A stretch of DNA of 64,000 nucleotides from Tyzzerella sp963558545 (GCF_963558545.1 NZ_CAUWHO010000005.1:1-64000), one strand, 5' to 3'; numbered from the stretch's first letter, positions 19,192 through 27,696 are shown. Notes: generated by a model from the sequence alone, not told the origin. A program made the numbers and translations.

Positions 19192-19680
19192 ATGAAGAAA
19201 AGTTGGGAAGTAAACGTAAATGGTAAAGTTCATAATGTTGAATTTTACATACGTAAATTTAAATATTTTATAAGTATCGATGGAAATGAAACTATGTTAA
19301 AATCTAGAAATAAGTTTGTTAATTTAATTGACTACGAATTTAACATTGAAGGTACTGTATGTAATTTAACATTATTAGGTAAAGATACACGCCTTGCCGT
19401 TAACGGTATATACCTAGATACAAATGAGCCTTATAAACCTTTTGATAAAGTTCCTGCTTGGGTTAATATTTTATGCATAATAAGTGTATTTGGTGGAGCA
19501 ATTATGTCTGGTGTAATATCTGTTTTAGTTGCAGTTTTTATGATTCAAGTGTATTTTAGGTTAGCTCTTGAAAAAAAATTTGGAGCTGTTATAGGGGCAT
19601 TTATAGGATGTACAGCTTTTCAAGTAGCTCTTATGTTCTTCTTGGTATTTTTAAGATTAAAATCTGTAAGTGCTGTATAA
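19192..19680 (+). CDS. Small membrane protein, hypothetical
   Basis: A 162-residue protein with a soluble N-terminal beta-rich part (VNGKVHNVEFYIRKFKYFIS) and two or three C-terminal membrane helices (VNILCIISVFGGAIMSGVIS and AVIGAFIGCTAFQVALMFFL). A promoter is visible at about 19130 (TTGACA, 18-nt spacer, TATTAT). AGGAGG seven bases before the ATG at 19192 decides the start; the frame is open further up but overlaps the promoter. Family not recognised. A convergent aminopeptidase gene follows across a palindromic terminator. Confidence 0.75.
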   Translation: MKKSWEVNVNGKVHNVEFYIRKFKYFISIDGNETMLKSRNKFVNLIDYEFNIEGTVCNLTLLGKDTRLAVNGIYLDTNEPYKPFDKVPAWVNILCIISVFGGAIMSGVISVLVAVFMIQVYFRLALEKKFGAVIGAFIGCTAFQVALMFFLVFLRLKSVSAV

Positions 19681-19685
19681 AACAA

Positions 19686-19743
19686 TGTATATAATTGTAA
19701 AAAGGTTAAGACATATGTCTTAACCTTTTTACAATTATATACA
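19686..19743. terminator. 58-bp perfect palindrome, bidirectional terminator
   Basis: A perfect palindrome centred at 19714/19715 (core AAAAAGGTTAAGACAT/ATGTCTTAACCTTTTT). It separates convergent genes and contains the stop codon of the aminopeptidase gene (19735-19737). As RNA, each strand folds into a GC-containing stem with a T-rich 3' arm, so it can end both transcripts. Confidence 0.85.
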
Positions 19744-21036
19744 GTAAAATTTAGCAAAAAGTTTATAACAATCATAGGTATCATTTACAGAGCCAAGCTC
19801 TCTTATAGAGTGCATACTAAAAATACAAACACCAAAATCTATAACAGTTGTGTTAAATTGGCTTGCTAACATAGACCCTATTGTACTACCTCCTGGTGAA
19901 TCTGAATGATTAACAAATTTTTGATAAGCTATTCCAGTCTCTTTGCAAAGACCATCAAATATTCCAACACCAACACCTGTTGTGCTATATTTTTGGTTAG
20001 AAGAATATTTAATACAAACACCTTTGTTTAAAACAGGTTTGTTAGTTATATCATGTTTATCTGCATAATTTGGGTGTAGACCGTGAGCTAAATCTGCTGA
20101 TATAATTACCGATTTTTCTGCCATAGAATAAAAGCTTTCTTCATTACCAAATAAGCTTAAACATAATCTTTTTAAAGTATCTCTAAGAAATGCTCCATCT
20201 GCACCCTGCCCTGTGTGGCTACCAACTTCCTCATTATCTGCAAGATATAATACTTTTATCCCATTGTAATCATTATTATTAGCATATGTTAAAAATCCTT
20301 GTAAAGAATTATATACCATCATTAAATCATCTAAACGGGAACAAGATATAAATTCTTCGTTTACACCTATTAAGCTACCTTTTTCTGCCTCATATAAAAA
20401 TAATTCATAATCTAATATATCATCTTTATTTACATTTATCTCTTTTGATATAAGCTCGTAAATGTAACCTTTTTCATTAAAATCTTCACCTATTAAAGAT
20501 AACAGTGGTAACATTTCTTTTTGTTTGGAATATTTATGCCCGTTATTTACTTCCCTATTTAAGTGTATGGCAAGATTAGGTATAATAGCAACGGGGCGCT
20601 TAAAATCTATTGTTTTAACTTGTGGATTAAAAATATTTTCTCCTTTTAATATAACACGTCCTGCTATAGATAAAGGTCTATCAAGCCAAGTGCTTACTAT
20701 CATACCACCATACCCTTCTGTGTTAAGCTTTAAATAACTATCATTTGCTTTTATTTCACAGTTTGGTTTTATAACAAAACTAGGAGAGTCTGTATGAGAA
20801 CCTATCATTCTAAATCCTGTTTTGTCGGCGTCTTTTCCTATTATAAATGATATTAATGTAGAGCCATTTCTAGTTATATAGTATTTACCACCCTCTTTAA
20901 CTTCCCATTTATCTATATTATCCAAACATACAAATCCATTTTCTTCTAGTTTATTTTTTGTATTTTCTATCACTAAAAAAGAACAAGGACTGCTTTGTAT
21001 AAAATGTATCATATCTTTTGCATACTGCTTTTTCAT
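19735..21036 (-). CDS. apeB: M18 family aminopeptidase
   Basis: A 433-residue cytosolic zinc aminopeptidase of family M18 (aspartyl/general aminopeptidase). Metal-ligand motifs are present: His in MIGSHTDSPS, the Asp/Glu pair in YLADNEEVGSHTGQG, and the C-terminal His in IFSMHSIRELGS. Length matches the family. Role: trimming N-terminal residues in peptide turnover. Its last codons lie inside the palindromic terminator it shares with the convergent membrane-protein gene. Confidence 0.94.
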   Translation of the reverse strand: MKKQYAKDMIHFIQSSPCSFLVIENTKNKLEENGFVCLDNIDKWEVKEGGKYYITRNGSTLISFIIGKDADKTGFRMIGSHTDSPSFVIKPNCEIKANDSYLKLNTEGYGGMIVSTWLDRPLSIAGRVILKGENIFNPQVKTIDFKRPVAIIPNLAIHLNREVNNGHKYSKQKEMLPLLSLIGEDFNEKGYIYELISKEINVNKDDILDYELFLYEAEKGSLIGVNEEFISCSRLDDLMMVYNSLQGFLTYANNNDYNGIKVLYLADNEEVGSHTGQGADGAFLRDTLKRLCLSLFGNEESFYSMAEKSVIISADLAHGLHPNYADKHDITNKPVLNKGVCIKYSSNQKYSTTGVGVGIFDGLCKETGIAYQKFVNHSDSPGGSTIGSMLASQFNTTVIDFGVCIFSMHSIRELGSVNDTYDCYKLFAKFYCI

Positions 21037-21149
21037 ATAAACCCACCTTTTTTTAATTTAATTAATACTTTCATTTTACAATATATTTATTAAGTTGTAC
21101 ATAATTTATTGTGTAATTTTTCCTTTAAAAATATATATGCTAATAACCA

Positions 21150-21253
21150 AAAAGGAAAGGCACCCTAACGGTGCCTTTCAGAAAAGAGAGAATTTTGAGG
21201 TTAGCCCTTTTGGGCTAGGAGAGGAGTATCTATATCAATTAAAAACTTGTAAG
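21150..21253 (-). terminator. Structured htrA 3' region ending in a strong terminator
   Basis: Downstream of the first htrA stop, the minus strand holds a pyrimidine-rich stretch (ACTCCTCTCCTAGCCC), a small hairpin AGCCC-AAAA-GGGCT (~21205-21220), another CU-rich run, then the terminator AAAGGCACC-GTTA-GGGTGCCTTT plus T tract (~21154-21180). The terminator is clear. The CU-rich, SD-complementary loops ahead of it are more than a terminator needs and could be a 3'-derived small RNA. Confidence 0.7.
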
Positions 21254-22453
21254 CTATTTTGTTGTAGGAAGAAGCTTAACTTTAATATTTGCTAACTTCC
21301 CTTCTCTAATAATTTTTAACTTAATGGTGTCCCAAACTTCATACTTTTTAATTTCTTCTACTAATTGAGTAGTACTAAGTATAGGTACATTATTTATACT
21401 AGCAATAATATCGTTTTGTTTAAGACCTGCTTTATCTGCAGAACCACCTTCTAAAATTTCTACTATTATAGCTCCACCAGCTATACCATCATATTCTATA
21501 TTAGAACTTTTTAAATCTGTAACCATTACCCCTAGAGATGTAGGGTTTAAATTACTCATTATATCTTCTATAATAGGCATTGCTGTGGCAGAACTTATAG
21601 TGTATCCAACACTTTCAACTGTATTATTAGCAACTTTTGCAATATTTATACCTATAACTTCACCATTTAAGTTAATTAATGCACCACCACTATTACCTGG
21701 ATTTATAGCAGCAGTAGTTTGTAAAACATTTAATTTTTTATTTTCTGCAATTATGTCTGTAGATATTGAGCTTACTATACCAAAGGTAGATGTTATGCCC
21801 TCACCTACAGCATTACCTATAGCAATAGCATAATCTCCAACTATAACATCTGAAGAATCTGCAAACCTTGCTACATAAATATTATCCATATCTTCCTCTG
21901 TCAAATTATCACTACTAATAGATAATACTGCCAAATCATTGTTTTCGTCTTTACCCACAATGCTAGCTTGTATAGGCTTATTACCCTCTATAACTACTCC
22001 TATTACAGATGCGTTTTGTATAACGTGATAATTAGTTACTATAAAAACATCGGTAGATGTTTTATGGAAGATAATACCAGAGCCAGAGCCTTGATATTGT
22101 GTGCTACCGTTAAACCAGTCCACACCGTTATTTAATGTTGTTATGCTTACAACAGATGGTCTAGCACTTTCTATAACAGTCTTAACTAAATCGTTAGATG
22201 TTTTTATAATGTTAGGTTCATCTAAAGAAGCATCTATTATGCTATCATTAGCATATTTAGGGATAATTACATCTTTACAATATGTATAAACAAAGCTAAT
22301 AGCTAAGCCTAATAGTAAAGAGCAAGCAACAGAACCTACATATATAAAAAACTTTTTTAAAAATTTTGAAATATTATTTTGTTCTTTTATTTCTTCTTTA
22401 TAAAATTTATAAGGTTCATTATTGTTATCCTGTTGGTTATTATGATTATCCAT
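21254..22453 (-). CDS. Membrane-anchored HtrA/DegP-like serine protease
   Basis: A 399-residue HtrA: short cytoplasmic N-terminus, one membrane helix (~35-60), an extracytoplasmic trypsin-like domain with triad H143 (TNYHVIQ), D173 (NNDLAVL) and S255 (NPGNSGGA), then a C-terminal PDZ domain (~300-399). It degrades or refolds misfolded exported proteins. It lies 134 bp downstream of a second htrA in the same direction; the two are paralogues and may respond to the same envelope stress. No control element was recognised in the gap between them. Confidence 0.94.
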   Translation of the reverse strand: MDNHNNQQDNNNEPYKFYKEEIKEQNNISKFLKKFFIYVGSVACSLLLGLAISFVYTYCKDVIIPKYANDSIIDASLDEPNIIKTSNDLVKTVIESARPSVVSITTLNNGVDWFNGSTQYQGSGSGIIFHKTSTDVFIVTNYHVIQNASVIGVVIEGNKPIQASIVGKDENNDLAVLSISSDNLTEEDMDNIYVARFADSSDVIVGDYAIAIGNAVGEGITSTFGIVSSISTDIIAENKKLNVLQTTAAINPGNSGGALINLNGEVIGINIAKVANNTVESVGYTISSATAMPIIEDIMSNLNPTSLGVMVTDLKSSNIEYDGIAGGAIIVEILEGGSADKAGLKQNDIIASINNVPILSTTQLVEEIKKYEVWDTIKLKIIREGKLANIKVKLLPTTK

Positions 22454-22587
22454 AATGTTTCCTCCCTATGAATATATATTAAATCAAATAAATGAATAAA
22501 TTATGAATTAAATGTAAACAATTTAAAATATTTTTTTAACATATAGATATTTTTATAATTTTTTAACCAAATATTACCTATTTTTGT

Positions 22588-23946
22588 CTAAAATGAAGTT
22601 TTAGATGGTATTAATACAACTTTTAAAGACATAGGTTTATTTCCTTCTCTAACAACTTCAAAAGATACAGTATCGTTAGGTTTACATTTATTTAATGCAA
22701 TAGATAAATCATCTACTGTTTCTATTTTTTCACCGTTAAAGCTTGTTATAATATCGCCTTCTTTAATACCAGATTTTTCTGCATTACTACCTTTTTCTAC
22801 TTCTACAACTATAACTCCATTTACATTTAAGTTATAAATAAGTTTTGCCTTTTCTGTTATAGTTTTTCCCATTATACCAAAATATGGTCTTGCTACATAT
22901 CCATTATTTATAATTTGGTCTGCTATATCTATTGCTATATTAGATGGTATTGCATATCCTATACCCTCTATGGCAGAGCTAGAAAGCTTAGCTGTATTTA
23001 TCCCTACAACTTCTCCATCAGAATTCATTAAAGCACCACCACTATTACCTGGGTTTATAGCAGCATCTGTTTGTATAACAGTAAGGTTTTTACCATCTAT
23101 ATTTATTTGCTTATTTTGAGCACTTATCATACCTTGTGTCATTGTTTTTCCCCTACCTAATGCGTTACCTATAGGGAACACAAAATCGCCCACTTCAACT
23201 GAATCAGAATCTGCAAATTTTGCTAACCTTACCTCTTTTATGCCAGCATTGTGCATATCTTTTTTACTAACACTAAGCACAGCTAAGTCTGAGCTTGGGT
23301 CTGTTCCTACAAGGTTAGCCTCCACTTGTTCCTCTCCTGTAACAGATATAGTTACATAAGATGCTCCTTGTATAACGTGGTTATTTGTTAATATATACAC
23401 CTTATCCCCATCTATTTTATAAATAATGCCAGAGCCAGAGCCTAAGTCTTTTAGTTCACTATAAAAAAACCCTCCAGATGATTTTGTAGAAATATTTACA
23501 ACAGAATCTCCAACTTCTTTAAATATAGAAGATGCACTGTTAGATGTAAGTATTACATTGTCCTTTAAGCTAGCTTGTGATAAATCTGATACATTAAATT
23601 TAAAATTAGTTTGCTCTCTTTTAGAAATAAAATTTTTAGATACAATAGCACCTGTCCCTATACCTACTCCTAAAAATAAACAACAAGATGCAACTGCTCC
23701 AGACTTTAATATAACTTTTGCAGCTTTTCTTCTTCTTTTTTTATTTTCTTGTTTCTTTTGTTCTTTTTCTCTAGCTATTAAAGATTTTATTTGTTCTTTT
23801 TTTATTTCATTATAGTAGAGTGTATTTTCTTCAGACGTATGGCTATCATCATTATCCATATCTACAATATTATTCTCTATATTATTATCCATATCTACAA
23901 TATTATTCTCTATATTATTATCCATATCTTTATTATCTGTACTCAT
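22588..23946 (-). CDS. HtrA-like serine protease with acidic repeat N-terminus
   Basis: A 452-residue paralogue of the adjacent protease. The cytoplasmic N-terminus opens with two near-identical 11-residue units (DMDNNIENNIV, residues 7-28), then a Lys/Arg/Glu-rich helix, a membrane helix (~78-104), the trypsin domain with triad H190, D220, S302 (NPGNSGGA), and a PDZ domain (~345-450). GGAGG precedes the ATG. Between this gene and the c-di-GMP riboswitch upstream lie two terminators, so direct riboswitch control is doubtful; an independent promoter in 23950-24110 is more likely. Confidence 0.93.
   Translation of the reverse strand: MSTDNKDMDNNIENNIVDMDNNIENNIVDMDNDDSHTSEENTLYYNEIKKEQIKSLIAREKEQKKQENKKRRRKAAKVILKSGAVASCCLFLGVGIGTGAIVSKNFISKREQTNFKFNVSDLSQASLKDNVILTSNSASSIFKEVGDSVVNISTKSSGGFFYSELKDLGSGSGIIYKIDGDKVYILTNNHVIQGASYVTISVTGEEQVEANLVGTDPSSDLAVLSVSKKDMHNAGIKEVRLAKFADSDSVEVGDFVFPIGNALGRGKTMTQGMISAQNKQINIDGKNLTVIQTDAAINPGNSGGALMNSDGEVVGINTAKLSSSAIEGIGYAIPSNIAIDIADQIINNGYVARPYFGIMGKTITEKAKLIYNLNVNGVIVVEVEKGSNAEKSGIKEGDIITSFNGEKIETVDDLSIALNKCKPNDTVSFEVVREGNKPMSLKVVLIPSKTSF
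23856..23927 (-). repeat. 33-bp tandem repeat in htrA 5' end
   Basis: Two copies of a 33-bp unit in the reading frame of the second htrA, encoding the DMDNNIENNIV units. In-frame length change would only alter the cytoplasmic tail. Confidence 0.85.
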
Positions 23947-24120
23947 AATTATTACCTCCGGTTGATTAGTTAATCTATACTATAATTATATACATATATT
24001 TTGAATAAAATATTAATAATATGTAAACAATTGTAATATTTTTAAAAATACTTATATATATTATTTATAATTTCTATACGTTGAAATAAAGTATCTACCT
24101 CTATTATTCTAATACACACA

Positions 24121-24150
24121 AAAAAAGCTAGGTTAAACCTAGCTTTTTTT
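24121..24150. terminator. Terminator T2 at end of riboswitch-linked RNA
   Basis: AAAAAAGCTAGGT-TT-AACCTAGCTTTTTT is a perfect hairpin with A and T tracts. On the minus strand it closes the transcription unit starting near 24494, about 170 bp before the htrA start codon. Confidence 0.92.
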
Positions 24151-24287
24151 CTCCGTTCACATATTCCCTTAAATAATCACATAATAAATTGATAAATTAT
24201 CTCCCCAATGATAAAATACCAACAATTAATACCTCCCCAAAAGTATTAATTTAAATTATCCCCCACAAAGTAGTTTCCAATTTATAT
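24151..24287 (-). ncRNA. Candidate non-coding RNA with GGA-bearing hairpin loops downstream of c-di-GMP riboswitch
   Basis: No open frame with a start and ribosome-binding site is found here. In a region otherwise very poor in G, the minus strand has six GGA motifs: ATTGGAAA, GTGGGGGAT, TTGGGGAGG, TTGGGGAGA, AAGGGAAT and ACGGAG. Two lie in hairpin loops: arms AATTAATAC/GTATTAATT (24224-24251) enclose TTTTGGGGAG, and arms TTATC/GATAA (24197-24214) enclose ATTGGGGA. The segment is bounded by terminators T1 (upstream) and T2 (downstream). GGA in loops is what CsrA/RsmA binds; a sponge role is inference only. Confidence 0.5.
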
Positions 24288-24323
24288 AAAAAAAGCTCTA
24301 CTTTGGACTACCAAATAGAACTT
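24288..24323 (-). terminator. Terminator T1, riboswitch expression platform
   Basis: On the minus strand AAGTTCTATTTGG-TAGT-CCAAAGTAGAGCTT forms a 13-bp stem with one bulged G, then seven T. It lies about 55 nt 3' of the GEMM aptamer, the usual place for a transcription-terminating expression platform. I could not identify the competing antiterminator pairing by eye. Confidence 0.85.
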
Positions 24324-24376
24324 ATAAATATCTAATATTAAAATAAAATATAATTAGAATAACTATAGCTAATTTT

Positions 24377-24450
24377 GGTAACCCAGCCGTCATATGTAAA
24401 ACATTTAGACCTGTGGCTTTGCGTCCTTATTTTTCAATAAGTTTGCCTTT
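24377..24450 (-). ncRNA. Cyclic-di-GMP-I (GEMM-I) riboswitch aptamer
   Basis: The minus strand matches the GEMM-I consensus closely: GGCAAAC, a P1b-type helix TTATT-GAAA-AATAA capped by a GNRA loop, GGACGCAAAGCCACAGG (the invariant ACGCAAAGCC block), a second helix, then GACGGCTGGGTTACC with the GGGTTACC tetraloop-receptor/closing strand. It aligns position by position with the Vc2 aptamer. It is preceded by its own promoter and followed by terminator T1. No gene follows within its transcription unit, which is unusual for this class. Confidence 0.95.
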
Positions 24451-24464
24451 TTCAATTTTAAAAC

Positions 24465-24529
24465 TACAATAAGTATGTAACCTTTATTGATTACATACTT
24501 ATTGTACTACATTATTACATATTAGTCAA
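24465..24529 (-). promoter_or_regulatory. Promoter of riboswitch RNA overlapping a 16-bp inverted repeat
   Basis: Minus-strand -35 TTGACT (24524-24529), 17-nt spacer, -10 TACAAT (24501-24506), predicted start near 24494. A perfect inverted repeat with 16-base arms (24465-24480 and 24491-24506) covers the -10 and the start site. It could be an operator, or it may double as the weak terminator of the upstream metNIQ message. Confidence 0.7.
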
Positions 24530-24585
24530 TATAATTTTTAAATAATTTAACTCAAATATTTATGTATTTTTTTGTTAAATTTTAC

Positions 24586-25422
24586 CTAAAAAGCTGGTAC
24601 AACTGCACCTTTATATTTTTCTTCTATAAAAGTTTTTATTTCATCACTTGTTAAAGCTTTATATAAAGATTGTATTTCTGGTTTTGTTTCGTTACCCTCT
24701 TTAACAACTAAGATATTTGCAAAAGGCGAGTCACTTCCCTCTATAGATATAGCATCTTCCATAGGGTTAAAACCTGCTTCTAAAGCATAATTTGTATTTA
24801 TTACAGCCATTTTAACATCATCTAATGCTCTTGGCAGTGCAGCTGCGTCCATTTCTATTATTTCAATATTTTTAGGGTTTTCTTCTATATCAAATATAGT
24901 AGCTTTATCGCCCACACCCTCTTTTAATTTTATAATACCATTGCTTTCTAAAAGAAGTAATGCTCTTGCACCATTTGTAGCATCGTTAGGTACTGCCAAT
25001 TTATCTTTATCTGCAATCTCATCTAAAGATTTAATAGATTTAGAATATATACCCATTGGCTCTGTATGCACTGGACCAACAGAAACAAGTTTTTCTTCAG
25101 TTTCTTCCATATAGTTATTTAAATAAGATGTATGTTGAAAAAAGTTAGCATCTATTTCATCTGATGTTAGGCTTGGATTTAACACTGTATATTCTGAAAA
25201 TTCTTTTACATTTAAGGTAATACCTTCTTCTGCTAAATTGTCTACCACTTCATTTAATATTTCTGCGTGGGGTACACTTGTTGCACCTACTGTTATTGTT
25301 TTATTGCCTGTGTCCCCTCCATTACTATCTGATGTTTTATTAGAATCTGAGCTACCTCCACAAGCTGTAAGCCCAAAGCAAAGTACTACTGCTAATAAAG
25401 ATGTTTTTAAAAATTTTTTCAT
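24586..25422 (-). CDS. metQ: Methionine ABC transporter substrate-binding lipoprotein
   Basis: A 278-residue NlpA/MetQ lipoprotein. The lipobox LTAC places Cys21 as the lipidated residue, followed by a Gly/Ser/Asn linker and the type II periplasmic-binding fold (TVGATSVPHAEIL, FSEYTVLNPSL, DANFFQHTSYLNNY, MDAAALPRALDDV). It captures methionine or a related amino acid outside the membrane for MetI/MetN. Third gene of metN-metI-metQ, 28 bp after metI. Confidence 0.94.
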   Translation of the reverse strand: MKKFLKTSLLAVVLCFGLTACGGSSDSNKTSDSNGGDTGNKTITVGATSVPHAEILNEVVDNLAEEGITLNVKEFSEYTVLNPSLTSDEIDANFFQHTSYLNNYMEETEEKLVSVGPVHTEPMGIYSKSIKSLDEIADKDKLAVPNDATNGARALLLLESNGIIKLKEGVGDKATIFDIEENPKNIEIIEMDAAALPRALDDVKMAVINTNYALEAGFNPMEDAISIEGSDSPFANILVVKEGNETKPEIQSLYKALTSDEIKTFIEEKYKGAVVPAF

Positions 25423-25450
25423 AATATATTGCTCCTTTTTATTTTTTATT

Positions 25451-26119
25451 TTATTTTTTATTTAATTTTTTACCTAAAATATTACCAATAGTTTGAACTA
25501 TTTGAACCAATATAACCATTAATACAACACTTATTATTAATATGTCATCTCTATACCTTTGGTATCCATAAGTAATAGCTATGCTACCAAGCCCACCACC
25601 ACCAATAGTACCTGCCATAGCAGAATATCCTATAATGCTTATAATGGTTGTTGTAATAGTAGATATAATAGATGATATGCTCTCTGGTATTAATACTTTA
25701 TATATTATTTGCCATTCTGTTGCTCCCATAGATATAGATGCTTCTATAACACCTTTATCTATTTCTTTTAAACAAGCCTCTATCATTCTAGCAACAAAAG
25801 GAATAGCTGCAACAGTAAGTGGCACTATGGCTGCTTTAGAGCCTAATGTTGTACCTACAATAAATTTAGATAACGGAAAAACTGCTATCATTAATATTAC
25901 AAAAGGCACACTCCTACCAATATTTATAATTATACCTAATATTCTATTTAAAACTTTATTTTCTAATATTCCGTCTTTTTCTGTAACGTATAGTACAATC
26001 CCAAAAAATATACCTAGTATAACAGAAAACAAGCTAGAAAAAAACACCATATATAAAGTTTCATTAAAGGCAGGTAAAACTATCTTTTTTAATTGTTCTA
26101 AATATTCGGGATTATTCAT
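25451..26119 (-). CDS. metI: Methionine ABC transporter permease
   Basis: A 222-residue permease with five to six membrane helices and the EAA loop that docks the ATPase (EASISMGATEWQIIYKVLIP). It has the MetI hallmarks SVPFVILMIAVFPLS and GTIGGGGLGSIAITYGY. Its start overlaps the end of metN by 8 bp, so translation is coupled. Forms the membrane channel of the MetNIQ importer. Confidence 0.94.
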   Translation of the reverse strand: MNNPEYLEQLKKIVLPAFNETLYMVFFSSLFSVILGIFFGIVLYVTEKDGILENKVLNRILGIIINIGRSVPFVILMIAVFPLSKFIVGTTLGSKAAIVPLTVAAIPFVARMIEACLKEIDKGVIEASISMGATEWQIIYKVLIPESISSIISTITTTIISIIGYSAMAGTIGGGGLGSIAITYGYQRYRDDILIISVVLMVILVQIVQTIGNILGKKLNKK

Positions 26120-27128
26120 AGTGTACCTCCTCTACCAAAACATTATTTTCTTTTAAATAATGTATAGCATTTTGTATATTTTTATCTTCACCAGTTATTT
26201 TTATAACAAGAGTACCTATTAAGGTATCGTCCATATGTTGTATATTACCAAGAAGAATAGATGCCTCTACATTATATTTATTTACCATTTTAGATATATA
26301 AGGCTTTGTAGATGTTTCTCCTATAAATATACCTTTTATAACTACACCATTTCCGTCTAAAGCCTTTTGGTAAACATCGTTTTCTAGCTTAACATCAACA
26401 GAGTCAAAAAAGCTCCGTGCTATTTTTGTTTTAGGCTTTATAAATACATCTGAAACTAGCCCACATTCTGCTATTTTCCCTTCTTCTAATATAGCAACCT
26501 TATTACAAATATGTTTTATAACGTCCATCTCGTGAGTTATAATAATAATAGTAATACCTAATTTTTGGTTTATATCTTTTAAAAGAGATAGTATAGACTT
26601 TGTTGTTTCTGGGTCTAATGCACTTGTTGCCTCATCACATACAATAATGCTAGGGTTGTTAGCTATTGCTCTAGCTATACCAACTCTTTGCTTTTGCCCA
26701 CCAGATAGCATTGCTGGATACATATCCTTTTTATCTAAAAGCCCTACCAAATCTAAAAGCTCATTTACTCTTTTATCTATGTAATCTTTAGGTTTATTAT
26801 CTATTCTCATAGGGAAAGCTACATTTTCGTATATAGTAGAGTTCATTAAAAGGTTAAAGTGTTGAAAAACCATACCTATTTTTTTTCTTGCTTGTCTAAG
26901 CTCCTTTTTAGATAGCTTTATTATTTCTTGCCCGTCTATCTTTATGCTACCACTTGTAGGAGTTTCTAATAAGTTGATACATCTTACAAGAGAGCTTTTA
27001 CCTGCTCCACTAAGCCCTATTATGCCAAAAATCTCCCCTTTTTCTATATGTAAATCTATTCCCTTTAAAGCATTTACTGCGTTTTCTCCATTACCATATG
27101 TTTTAACAAGATTTTCTATTAAAACCAT
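26112..27128 (-). CDS. metN: Methionine ABC transporter ATP-binding protein
   Basis: A 338-residue ABC ATPase: Walker A GLSGAGKSSL (~38-47), signature LSGGQKQRVGIARA (~141), Walker B IIVCDEATSALDPET, switch His in ITHEMDVI. The C-terminal ~80 residues are the NIL regulatory domain (KGIFIGETSTKPYISKMV) that senses methionine and inhibits transport. First gene of metNIQ. A canonical promoter lies upstream (27203-27231). No S-box or other methionine riboswitch was found in the 70-nt leader, so control is probably by other means. Confidence 0.96.
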   Translation of the reverse strand: MVLIENLVKTYGNGENAVNALKGIDLHIEKGEIFGIIGLSGAGKSSLVRCINLLETPTSGSIKIDGQEIIKLSKKELRQARKKIGMVFQHFNLLMNSTIYENVAFPMRIDNKPKDYIDKRVNELLDLVGLLDKKDMYPAMLSGGQKQRVGIARAIANNPSIIVCDEATSALDPETTKSILSLLKDINQKLGITIIIITHEMDVIKHICNKVAILEEGKIAECGLVSDVFIKPKTKIARSFFDSVDVKLENDVYQKALDGNGVVIKGIFIGETSTKPYISKMVNKYNVEASILLGNIQHMDDTLIGTLVIKITGEDKNIQNAIHYLKENNVLVEEVHYE

Positions 27129-27202
27129 TTTTTCACCCCATTAAATATTGCATATAAATCTATTTTTATTAACAATATAAGTCTAGTTAAAAATTATTTA
27201 TT

Positions 27203-27231
27203 ATTATATCTATAATATATTTTTTTGTCAA
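27203..27231 (-). promoter_or_regulatory. metN: Promoter of metNIQ
   Basis: Minus-strand TTGACA (27226-27231), 17-nt spacer, TATAAT (27203-27208): a consensus housekeeping promoter ~75 bp from the metN start. The rest of 27232-27396 is AT-rich with nothing else recognised. Confidence 0.8.
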
Positions 27232-27396
27232 GTTTAACAATTTTTTATATACTTTTTTGTTGTAACATTACAATATATAAAATATAAAATATTTAAATAC
27301 TTATTTGTCAAGGTTGTTATAGTATAATATTTACTTATAAAAAATGAACCCCTTTTATTAAACTATTTTGTCTAATTTTAAGGGCCATTTTATATT

Positions 27397-27687
27397 TTAT
27401 ATACTATTATTATTATCTAATATAAATGCTAGCTTAACACACTCTATACCTATAACCATTGTATAGTTGTCTTTTTTAAAAATCATCGGTTCATTATTTT
27501 TTTTAACAATAACACATTCTTTAGGTATATTTTTATCGTCTAAATAAGTTAAAAAGAAGATTCCATCATTGTCTTTTATAGTCCATTTTTTATCAACTAA
27601 AGGTTTTATAAAAAAATCTTCATTACAATTAAACTTTGTATTAAGTATTTTTTTTGTATTTATAAAATTATCTACTATATCTTTCAT
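27397..27687 (-). CDS. Hypothetical protein downstream of uvrA
   Basis: A 96-residue acidic/lysine-rich protein beginning MKDIVDNFINTKKILN. No membrane segment, signal peptide or known domain is seen. It starts 9 bp after the uvrA stop codon with its own purine-rich site (AGGAGAAG), so it should be translated from the uvrA message. Family unknown; a role in repair would be a guess from position only. Confidence 0.6.
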   Translation of the reverse strand: MKDIVDNFINTKKILNTKFNCNEDFFIKPLVDKKWTIKDNDGIFFLTYLDDKNIPKECVIVKKNNEPMIFKKDNYTMVIGIECVKLAFILDNNNSI

Positions 27688-27696
27688 TTTCTTCTC

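Noticed and set aside
24151..24290. G-quadruplex from four G-tracts downstream of the riboswitch
   Set aside because: Tracts are separated by ~25-40 nt, too far for a stable intramolecular quadruplex; hairpin loops explain two of them better.
27129..27202. SAM (S-box) or other methionine riboswitch before metNIQ
   Set aside because: The leader is ~70 nt, AT-rich, without S-box conserved blocks or a terminator.
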